A stretch of DNA of 5,120 bases, from the NCBI GenBank assembly GCA_013696045.1, contig JACCZH010000200.1, positions 1-5,120 on the forward strand. The letters are read 5' to 3'. The DNA is from Chloroflexia bacterium. GTDB taxonomy: Bacteria; Chloroflexota; Chloroflexia; Thermomicrobiales; CFX8. The translations under genes were made by a program, and so were the position numbers. The notes under the pieces were generated by a model. That model was not told the DNA's origin. It ran no database searches and worked only from the letters and a program-made list of their open reading frames with translations. Positions within the stretch are counted from its first letter, which is position 1. Each line of letters begins with the position of its first letter. Below, piece after piece: positions 1 through 5,120 of the stretch.

Positions 1-485
1 TCGCCGGTCAGGAAGGGTTGGAGCGTGGCATAGGTTGGTGTGACAGTACTGTCGAGGTCGCCGGCGACTGGGATGTTCGCCGGGCTGCGCTGCTTGAACT
101 CGTTGTCGCCCATCTGCATCCGGCCGGAAATCAGCTCCGTCGCCAGCAGACCGTTGGTGACGTGCCAGTCCGAGTTGGGGTCGGCGCTCGGGTTCGTGAC
201 CTCCATGCGGGACTTGTCGTAGTACTGGACCAGGCGTTGTCCGTCTGGCGATTCGACGTATGACTCAGTGATGACATCAGTGTTGGGTTGCGGTCCCCAC
301 ATCCATGTGCGGCTCACCTGACCGTCTGCCACCGGCTTATCGGTGCGCGACCAGGTATTCAGGAAGTGTTCCTCGGAAGAGACGGAGAGCAGCGCCCGGC
401 TGTGTTGGGGCGAGCTTTGCGCGCTGGCCGCCAGCGACGGAACCAGCAGTGCGATAAGAACCAGGAATACGGGAATCTGGCGCAT
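1..485 (-). CDS. Secreted protein of unknown function, N-terminal part (runs off left edge)
   Basis: The minus frame is open from an ATG at 485 to the window edge, giving 161 residues without a stop. Residues 1-22 form a clear Sec signal peptide: a short basic start (MRQ), a hydrophobic core (residues 4-19) and an Ala-Ser-Ala cleavage site at 20-22, so the product is probably exported. There is no lipobox cysteine. The mature part is rich in aromatic and polar residues, with stretches such as SRTWMWGPQP (58-67), SPDGQRLVQYYDKSRMEV (79-96) and VTNGLLATELISGRMQMGDN (109-128). From memory this pattern recurs in uncharacterised exported proteins of Chloroflexota, usually a few hundred residues long; no enzymatic motif is visible. 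I chose the start at 485 because GGAG lies 6 bases upstream; an in-frame ATG at 503 would add six residues (MKLENE) and has only a weak GGTGG upstream. The gene follows the regulator on the same strand but has its own long leader with an operator-like palindrome. The reading frame is well supported; the function is unknown. Confidence 0.85.
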   Translation of the reverse strand, partial: MRQIPVFLVLIALLVPSLAASAQSSPQHSRALLSVSSEEHFLNTWSRTDKPVADGQVSRTWMWGPQPNTDVITESYVESPDGQRLVQYYDKSRMEVTNPSADPNSDWHVTNGLLATELISGRMQMGDNEFKQRSPANIPVAGDLDSTVTPTYATLQPFLTG

Positions 486-491
486 TTCATT

Positions 492-495
492 CTCC
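492..495 (-). promoter_or_regulatory. Ribosome binding site deciding the start of the secreted-protein gene
   Basis: GGAG on the minus strand sits 6 bases before the ATG at 485. The competing in-frame ATG at 503 has no comparable site, so 485 is preferred. Both starts keep the signal peptide intact. Confidence 0.55.
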
Positions 496-596
496 AACTT
501 CATCGTCGTCCACCGCCATCTGCTGGTGACACAGATATGACGTTCGAAGTGTCGCTCTGGTTGCCATGATGGCGTGTCTCTTGCTGTATTGGTTAG

Positions 597-614
597 GTGT
601 AAAGCGCTTTACAC
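597..614. promoter_or_regulatory. Perfect 18-bp palindrome, LacI/GalR-family-type operator
   Basis: GTGTAAAGCGCTTTACAC is a perfect inverted repeat with nine-base arms and no spacer, centred on a CG step. The AAAGCGCTTT core with outer TGT/ACA is the form typical of LacI/GalR-family operators and related cre sites, where the protein inserts a leucine at the central CG. It lies about 112-129 bases upstream of the ATG of the secreted-protein gene and about 90 bases past the stop of the regulator gene. It therefore most likely controls the secreted-protein gene. The minus strand of the palindrome itself contains TTTACA, a passable -35, but I find no convincing -10 at the right distance. No LacI-family gene is present in the window, so the regulator would be encoded elsewhere. 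A stem-loop role is less likely, because a gapless palindrome leaves no loop and there is no T-run after it. Confidence 0.7.
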
Positions 615-705
615 AAGTTGGACGGGCCACGGGCTCAAGGCGGTTGTCGCAGACTGTGCCGGTACCCGTACTTCCGTGATGCTGTTGGCAGCCCGGACCG
701 TTTCG

Positions 706-3090
706 TTATCTGGAAGGTGGGGTGAGCGCGTAACCGATTGCCTCATCCATGGACATTGTTTGCCCTGCAGCCCAGGCGGCGGAAAATGTGCGTTCATTAA
801 CCTGTTCCTGGGCGAGATTGACGTAGTGCGCGTAGTGCCATCGGTCGGGATCTTCTAAAGGATAGCCGGCGTTTTCACGCAGCGCCTGCGCGGCGCCGTA
901 CAGTCGCGCCGCCTGCTCGGGGTGACCGTGTTTTCCCGCTAGCGCGGCCATGGCCTCAATGGTCGTTGCGACCATGCGTATGTGCCCGATCTCGTGGTGA
1001 ATCCTCAGGGCATCCTCGAACAGCTCGGCCGCGCGCTCATCGTCACCACGTTCGAGCAGAATCAGGCCCATATCGGTCATGTGTGCTCCAAGATGTGCTC
1101 TAATTCCGGCGGCACGATCGCGCGCGATGCATTCGTCGAATAGTTTGATCGCGTGCTCCATGTCTCCCAGATGAAACACGACCTGAGCGAGATTCCCAAT
1201 CGTTAGCGAAATCTCAGGATGGTTGATCAATCTTTTCAGGTTCAGACATTCCTCATAAAGTAAACGAGCGCGCTCGTAGTCATCACGAAGTTGTGCGGAA
1301 AGCCCCAGACCGTGGAGTGCCTTGGCAATTCCCACCTGGTCTGCTTGCCTGCGGTTGAGTGTCAAGCTCTCCTCGTACAGCCGGTCTGCCTGATCCAGAT
1401 CGTTCTGGTGACAGGCCAGCGAACCCGCCGCATTCAGCGCCTTTACACGTATGGATGCCGGGGCATCTCCCTCAAGCGCCAATGCCGCGTCAAGCCAGCG
1501 CCGGCCTTCGCTCAGATATCCACGTACACTCCAGAATGTGTGGAGCGCCGAGCAAAGAGACAACGCCATGACTGGGTCTTGTCGGTCGAGAAACCAACGG
1601 AACGCCGCCCTCACGTTGTCATACTCAACGTCGACGCGCTGGAGCTGGTCTGCTTCAGCGGTGAGGAGAAGATCGAAACCTTGTTGCTCGATAAATGAGA
1701 GAAAGTACGTTGCGTGCCGCTGGCACACATCCTCACCCTCGCCATTTGTCGCCAGCTGCTCGAGCCCGAACTCCCGGATGGTGTCGAGCATGTCAAAGCG
1801 TGACGTGTTGTCCGCCTGTTCGGTTCGCCGCACGAGGCTATGGTCCACCAGCACCGCTAACCGGTCGAGAACGCCCGGTGCGGGATCATGGGACTCTGGA
1901 TTACCGGCGGTGGTCCGCGCAGCCTCAAGTGTCCAGCCGCCCGCGAAGACGACTAGCTGCCGGAAGAGCTTGCGATCGCCATCGATCAGCAGATCGTAGC
2001 TCCATGCGATCGTGTTCCGCAGAGTCTGGTGTCGTACCGGCAGGTCGCGCGCGCCATCAGTCAGTACGGGCAACCTGTGTTGCAGGAGCGTCAACAGCTC
2101 CTGGAGCGAAAGGACGCGAATGCGAGCAGCAGCGAGCTCTATTGCAAGTGGCAGACCATCAAGCCGCTGGCAAACAGCGTTGATGACTGAAATGTTGGCA
2201 CTGGATACCCTGAAGTGCGTCTTCGTCATCTGGGCTCGGTCTACGAAGAGCGCTAATGCGTCATAGCGGACGAAGTGCTCGGCTAATGGCGTCGTCTCCG
2301 GCTCAGGCAACCCAAGTGGTGCGACATCAAAGATATGTTCCAGACGGAGATGGAGCGACACACGGCTCGTCACAATCACTTTCAGATTCGGACAGCTCAC
2401 CAGTAACTCGTTAACAGCCGGCGACGCATCGACCACGTGCTCAAAGTTGTCCAGCAGCAGGAGAAGCGTCATGTCGCCCAGATACGCGATCAGCGTTGCC
2501 TGCAAGGATGACCCACTCGACTCCCGCACTCCCAGCGCTTCAGCAATGGCGGGAATCACCAGAGCGGTGTCGGTGAGCGGAGCCAGCGAAACGAAGAAGA
2601 CTCCGTTGCTGAACTCGTCCGTTAACTCCAACCCAACTTGCAACGCGAGCCGTGTTTTACCCGTCCCGCCCGGCCCCGTCAGCGTCACCAGGCGCGTGTC
2701 GGGGCGGCGCAGCATGGAGATGACTTCTGCGACTTCGCGCTTGCGCCCAACCAGCGGCGTTGGTTGAAGAGGGAGATTGTTCTGGATTGCGCTGTCGCTG
2801 TTTGCCGTGGCAGGGTCAGCCGGAGAGGAATTGAACTCGGCGGCAGGTGGGATCAGGCCGGGGCGGCTGGCTCGGATGAGCTCAGCCCGGGCGGATTCGT
2901 CTAACCGAAGTGCCTCGGCCAGCATCAGGACGGTCTCCATACGTGGGGTTCGCCGCTGACCGCGCTCCAGATCGCTGATGCCTCGCACGCTCAATCCTGC
3001 GCGTTCGGACAGCGCCTCCTGACTCAGGCCAGCAGCCAACCGTTTGCGGCGAAGGGCGTGGCCGAAATGCTCACCACCTAGATCACTCAC
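706..3090 (-). CDS. XRE-family HTH / NB-ARC ATPase / TPR transcriptional regulator (STAND type)
   Basis: This is a complete 794-residue protein. An XRE-type helix-turn-helix spans about residues 8-63 (GLSQEALSERAGLSVRGISDLERG at 21-44 covers the two helices and the recognition turn). After a low-complexity linker (about 80-108) comes an NB-ARC ATPase: TPLVGR at 111-116, Walker A GPGGTGKT at 139-146, Walker B LLLLLDNFEH around 209-218 with Asp214, the sensor TSR at 241-243, and DGLPLAIELAAAR at 311-323. A winged-helix region follows (about 355-450, with LVDHSLV and MLDTIREFG). Residues about 545-735 are TPR-like helical repeats. The end (AARLYGAAQALREN, then AAWAAGQTMSMDEAI) matches the usual tail of these proteins. 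Such STAND regulators are thought to bind an inducer through the repeats, switch by ATP binding and oligomerise to act on DNA; the inducer here is unknown. The start is GTG at 3090, with GGGGAA 6 bases upstream and an in-frame TGA at 3109-3111, so no earlier start is possible. It is divergent from the transporter and may regulate it. Confidence 0.93.
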   Translation of the reverse strand: MSDLGGEHFGHALRRKRLAAGLSQEALSERAGLSVRGISDLERGQRRTPRMETVLMLAEALRLDESARAELIRASRPGLIPPAAEFNSSPADPATANSDSAIQNNLPLQPTPLVGRKREVAEVISMLRRPDTRLVTLTGPGGTGKTRLALQVGLELTDEFSNGVFFVSLAPLTDTALVIPAIAEALGVRESSGSSLQATLIAYLGDMTLLLLLDNFEHVVDASPAVNELLVSCPNLKVIVTSRVSLHLRLEHIFDVAPLGLPEPETTPLAEHFVRYDALALFVDRAQMTKTHFRVSSANISVINAVCQRLDGLPLAIELAAARIRVLSLQELLTLLQHRLPVLTDGARDLPVRHQTLRNTIAWSYDLLIDGDRKLFRQLVVFAGGWTLEAARTTAGNPESHDPAPGVLDRLAVLVDHSLVRRTEQADNTSRFDMLDTIREFGLEQLATNGEGEDVCQRHATYFLSFIEQQGFDLLLTAEADQLQRVDVEYDNVRAAFRWFLDRQDPVMALSLCSALHTFWSVRGYLSEGRRWLDAALALEGDAPASIRVKALNAAGSLACHQNDLDQADRLYEESLTLNRRQADQVGIAKALHGLGLSAQLRDDYERARLLYEECLNLKRLINHPEISLTIGNLAQVVFHLGDMEHAIKLFDECIARDRAAGIRAHLGAHMTDMGLILLERGDDERAAELFEDALRIHHEIGHIRMVATTIEAMAALAGKHGHPEQAARLYGAAQALRENAGYPLEDPDRWHYAHYVNLAQEQVNERTFSAAWAAGQTMSMDEAIGYALTPPSR

Positions 3091-3145
3091 GAGATGTTCC
3101 CCAGCAGATCATCGACGCTCGCTGATTCTCTATGTGAAGGTCGCG

Positions 3146-3154
3146 ATCATAGCA
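3146..3154 (-). promoter_or_regulatory. Extended -10 promoter element for the regulator gene
   Basis: On the minus strand the sequence reads TGCTATGAT: a TATGAT hexamer (five of six matches to TATAAT) preceded by the extended TG at one-base spacing. It would start transcription near 3138-3140, giving a leader of roughly 48 bases before the GTG start at 3090. The position 17 bases upstream holds CACGCA, a poor -35, which is part of a direct repeat described separately. Promoter strength may therefore depend on an activator. This was found by eye. Confidence 0.5.
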
Positions 3155-3157
3155 CAT

Positions 3158-3184
3158 TGCGTGGGTAATGCGTGGCTGTTGCGT
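3158..3184. repeat. Three TGCGT direct repeats at exact 11-bp spacing, candidate activator site
   Basis: TGCGT occurs at 3158-3162, 3169-3173 and 3180-3184, each start 11 bases after the last, about one helical turn. The first two copies match over seven bases (TGCGTGG); the third is TGCGTAT. On the minus strand this is three ACGCA units, each followed by six bases, and the last six-base gap ends exactly at the TATGAT -10 of the regulator promoter. The middle copy occupies the -35 position. Direct repeats of heptamers at 11-bp spacing over a weak -35 are the known arrangement for SARP-type activators; whether an XRE/NB-ARC protein uses the same geometry is inference. A further copy at the next step on either side is absent. 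Confidence 0.45.
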
Positions 3185-3355
3185 ATGGCTCAGACACCCG
3201 GAAGGTTTCAGACTCGAGGAGCATCGTCGACCGCATGCCAGGCCTATCGGGGCCGAGGTCCTGTCCACGGCTATGGATGCTCTCCACGCACCACCCGATG
3301 CGGGCGGGAGCTAACCCTCTTGATGATATTGAAGACAGTGGAAGGACCTTGAGCG

Positions 3356-4432
3356 ATGGCGAGAAGCTCGTGGATGTCTCCATCCAGGTTCAGCCTGTTT
3401 CTCGTAGCGGTCGCCGCGATGCTTTTCGGCACCGAAGGGTTGTTGCGACGCCCGCTACTCGATGAGATGTCGGTCACATCCATCGTGCTCGCCGAACATG
3501 TACTGCTGGCGATCTTCGCCGTTCCGATCGTGTTTGTTCATCGCCGCGTAATTGCCCGTCTGTCTCCTCGGAACTGGTGCGCCTTGCTCGTCATCGGCTG
3601 GGGCGCATCTGCTGGCGCGGCACTCCTGTTCACAAGGGCACTCGAAGTGGGGAATCCAACCACGGCGAGCCTCCTTCAGAACACGCAACCGCTGTTTGTC
3701 GTGTTGTTGGCGACGTTGCTCCTCAAAGAGAGGTTGGGAGGCTTATACTGGCCATGCCTGACGGTCTCTATCATCGGCGCCTACCTGTTGTCATTCGGCA
3801 CACTGTCTCCGGTGTGGATACTCAACCGGGGCGAGATCAACGCAGCTGGATATGCGCTCGCCGCCGCCGCGCTGTGGGCGAGTGGGACAGTGCTGGCCCG
3901 CCTGGTGTTGACGGACCTCACCTATGTCACGCTCACCGCGGCGCGCTTTCTGCTCGCTCTGCCGGTCCTTCTGGTTGTCGCGCTCTTCAACGGCGTTGTT
4001 GGTGAATCATTCGCGGGGATTGTCGCGTCACCCGTTCGTCTTATGGCCGCGGCGTTTATTCCCGGGCTTGTCGCTGTGTTGCTGTTCTATCGTGGGCTGG
4101 AGAATACCAAAGCTTCCTACGCGGTCCTGGCTGAGTTTATGTATCCGGCGGCGGCCCTCGTGGGCAACTGGATGGTGCTGGGAACGATCATAACGCCGCT
4201 GCAAGCGCTTGGCTGCATCCTCCTGCTCGCAACGATCTTCATCCTTGCCTGGGGCCCGGCGTTGACCCCGGCAGAGAAGGTGGCGGGAGCCGCCGGAGTC
4301 TTGGCGGACAATGCGATCGTTGCGACCGCAAGCCGGCCCAGGCAGAGCGTGGGGATAGCTCCTGTAAGCGCCGCTGGGATGAAGACGCTGGTCGGGGGCC
4401 ATCAGCGGTCGCATCATCCTATTGATCGGTAA
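3356..4432 (+). CDS. EamA/DMT-superfamily transporter
   Basis: This is a complete 358-residue inner-membrane protein with about ten hydrophobic helices (approximate residues 11-30, 40-62, 73-94, 103-122, 130-150, 161-183, 190-212, 228-246, 254-275 and 282-299), arranged as two EamA repeats of five. The family signature is clear in the first repeat: ALEVGNPTTASLLQNTQPLF (95-114) followed by LLKERL (122-127), and again in the second: RGLENTKASYAVLAEFMYP (246-264). DMT proteins of this type export amino acids or other small metabolites, or take up nucleotide-sugar-like compounds; the substrate cannot be told from sequence. The start at 3356 has GAAGGA at 3341-3346, ending 9 bases upstream. A second ATG at 3374 lacks such a site. 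Two oddities: the glutamate usual after helix nine of the second repeat (LGE) is threonine here (LGT, 275-277), and a hydrophilic tail of about 58 residues (301-358) follows the last helix, where most relatives stop near 300. The gene is divergent from the STAND regulator. Confidence 0.92.
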   Translation: MARSSWMSPSRFSLFLVAVAAMLFGTEGLLRRPLLDEMSVTSIVLAEHVLLAIFAVPIVFVHRRVIARLSPRNWCALLVIGWGASAGAALLFTRALEVGNPTTASLLQNTQPLFVVLLATLLLKERLGGLYWPCLTVSIIGAYLLSFGTLSPVWILNRGEINAAGYALAAAALWASGTVLARLVLTDLTYVTLTAARFLLALPVLLVVALFNGVVGESFAGIVASPVRLMAAAFIPGLVAVLLFYRGLENTKASYAVLAEFMYPAAALVGNWMVLGTIITPLQALGCILLLATIFILAWGPALTPAEKVAGAAGVLADNAIVATASRPRQSVGIAPVSAAGMKTLVGGHQRSHHPIDR

Positions 4433-4455
4433 AAGCAACCTCGCCACCCTGCACG

Positions 4456-4486
4456 ACACAGGGGAACTCGAAGAGCCACCCTGTGT
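4456..4486. repeat. Inverted repeat between convergent genes, possible weak terminator
   Basis: ACACAGGG at 4456-4463 pairs perfectly with CCCTGTGT at 4479-4486, an 8-bp stem with a 15-base loop. It lies in the 74-base gap between the ends of the transporter and the amidohydrolase, so it could serve both strands. No T-run follows on either strand, so it does not look like a standard intrinsic terminator. The GCCACCCTG at 4443-4451 is repeated at 4475-4483, which gives an alternative small hairpin (CCCTG 4447-4451 with CAGGG 4459-4463). Confidence 0.35.
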
Positions 4487-4506
4487 GGATCCTCGAGACG
4501 GACGAG

Positions 4507-5120
4507 TTACATCCTGCCGTCGCGCGTGAGCCCAACAATTGGCAGATCGGCCGTCAGCGGGTCGGACTCGACTGCGGATTGCAACCGCCCGGACGCTTCG
4601 AGCAGGCGCGTGTGAACCTCATCAACATCGACGTTAGTGAACTGTCCGTCCTTGTAGATGACCTTGCCGGCCACCATGCTGAGGGTGACGTTGCGGCCGG
4701 TTTCGGCGTAGACGAGGTTGGCGACCAGGTTGCGGGCCGGACGCAGGAGCACCGGGGCCATTGGAGGACGTGTGAGATCGAGCATGATCAGGTCGGCTTC
4801 TTTGCCCACGTCGAGCGAGCCGGTTTTGTCGTCGATGCCAAGCGCGGTTGCGCCGTCGATGGTCGCCATCCTCAGTGTCTGCCAGGCCGGCATCGGCAGC
4901 GGGCTCTCGGCCTTTACCTTGGCATACATGGCCGTGCCGCGCATCTCGCTGAACATGTTGTGCGAATTGTTGCCTGGCGCCTGATCCGAACCAAGGCCGC
5001 AGATGCCGCCCAGTTCTTTGAAGAGAGCGGCCGGAGGCACAACTCCGTCGATGATGCCGATAGAGTTAGAGCAGCAGATCATGCGTGCGCCGCTATCGGC
5101 AACCATCTTCACCTCATCCT
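4507..5120 (-). CDS. Amidohydrolase of the MtaD / TRZ-ATZ deaminase group, C-terminal part (runs off right edge)
   Basis: The frame is open from the right edge to a TAA at 4507-4509, giving 203 residues of a protein that usually has about 430-470. A GTG at 5112 could be read as a start, but the frame continues upstream without a stop and the catalytic barrel would be missing, so the gene is cut by the window. Numbering from the first whole codon, GLGSDQAPGNNSHNMFSEMR (41-60) is the last metal-site strand of the barrel; Asp45 corresponds to the aspartate of the usual GTDG motif. The preceding CCSNS (15-19) corresponds to the CPTSN segment of relatives. ATIDGATALGIDD then TGSLDVGKEADLIMLDL (99-115) and the strands to about 158 form the C-terminal beta-sandwich half. 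Relatives hydrolytically deaminate nucleosides (methylthioadenosine, S-adenosylhomocysteine) or aminated ring compounds using one metal ion in the cytoplasm. The substrate is not determinable here because the HxH motif and specificity loops lie outside the window. Confidence 0.9.
   Translation of the reverse strand, partial: DEVKMVADSGARMICCSNSIGIIDGVVPPAALFKELGGICGLGSDQAPGNNSHNMFSEMRGTAMYAKVKAESPLPMPAWQTLRMATIDGATALGIDDKTGSLDVGKEADLIMLDLTRPPMAPVLLRPARNLVANLVYAETGRNVTLSMVAGKVIYKDGQFTNVDVDEVHTRLLEASGRLQSAVESDPLTADLPIVGLTRDGRM

Noticed and set aside
487..567. A 26-codon minus-strand frame in the leader of the secreted-protein gene, ending in TGA two bases before the chosen ATG region
   Set aside because: It could be an upstream leader peptide, but the start has no good ribosome binding site and the peptide shows no run of one amino acid or other attenuation signature.
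563..573. Small palindrome GCCATGATGGC
   Set aside because: Five-base arms around one base are common by chance, and it is not positioned against a recognisable promoter.
616..705. Search for a terminator after the regulator stop
   Set aside because: Only short direct repeats (ACGGGCC/ACGGGCT) and a GGTACC palindrome are visible; no stem followed by a T-run was found on the minus strand.
1451..1999. A 182-residue plus-strand open frame opposite the regulator, with several others over 1291-2266
   Set aside because: They lie antisense to a gene with clear NB-ARC and TPR motifs, have low-complexity Arg/Ser-rich translations without domain patterns, and lack convincing ribosome binding sites. 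They are shadows of the regulator's codon bias.
3157..3187. Possible plus-strand promoter for the transporter (TTGCGT with a weak -10 near 3182-3187)
   Set aside because: The -10 match is poor at every reasonable spacing, and the stretch is better explained by the phased direct repeats. The transporter promoter remains unidentified.
3239..3263. Imperfect hairpin (CAGG-CCT pairing with AGG-T-CCTG) in the divergent region upstream of the transporter
   Set aside because: It needs bulges and a tight loop, has no T-run, and matches no riboswitch class I recognise. In GC-rich DNA such structures are frequent.
4507..5112. Reading the amidohydrolase as a complete 201-residue protein starting at the GTG at 5112
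   Set aside because: The frame stays open to the window edge and the protein would lack the N-terminal metal-binding half, so a gene cut by the window is the simpler explanation.

Overview
The window looks like a bacterial chromosome fragment of moderately high GC, most plausibly from the Chloroflexota (Thermomicrobia-like). Two things suggest this. The large regulator has the XRE helix-turn-helix plus NB-ARC ATPase plus TPR build that is very abundant in that phylum. The partial secreted protein at the left edge resembles, from memory, a family of uncharacterised exported proteins common there. The taxonomic call is inference from protein style, not from a marker gene.

Layout, left to right. 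(1) Positions 1-485, minus strand: the N-terminal 161 residues of a secreted protein that runs off the left edge. (2) Positions 486-705: a 220-base gap that is the upstream region of that gene. Its one clear feature is a perfect 18-bp palindrome with a LacI/GalR-type core. (3) Positions 706-3090, minus strand: a complete 794-residue STAND-type transcriptional regulator with a GTG start. (4) Positions 3091-3355: a 265-base divergent intergenic region. It holds an extended -10 element for the regulator and, directly upstream of it, three TGCGT direct repeats at an exact 11-bp period covering the -35 position. (5) Positions 3356-4432, plus strand: a complete ten-helix EamA/DMT-family transporter with a long hydrophilic tail. 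(6) Positions 4433-4506: a short convergent gap with an inverted repeat and a 9-bp direct repeat. (7) Positions 4507-5120, minus strand: the C-terminal 203 residues of an amidohydrolase of the MtaD/TRZ-ATZ deaminase group, running off the right edge.

How the genes relate. The regulator and the transporter are divergent and share one control region, so the regulator may control both itself and the transporter. The phased repeats are the best candidate for an activator site there. The secreted-protein gene follows the regulator on the same strand, but the 220-base gap and its own operator-like palindrome suggest separate control, probably by a LacI-family repressor encoded elsewhere. The amidohydrolase is convergent with the transporter and need not be functionally linked. 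I see no mobile element, CRISPR array, rRNA or tRNA. I do not see a clear new multi-gene system; the most unusual signals are the two regulatory DNA structures.
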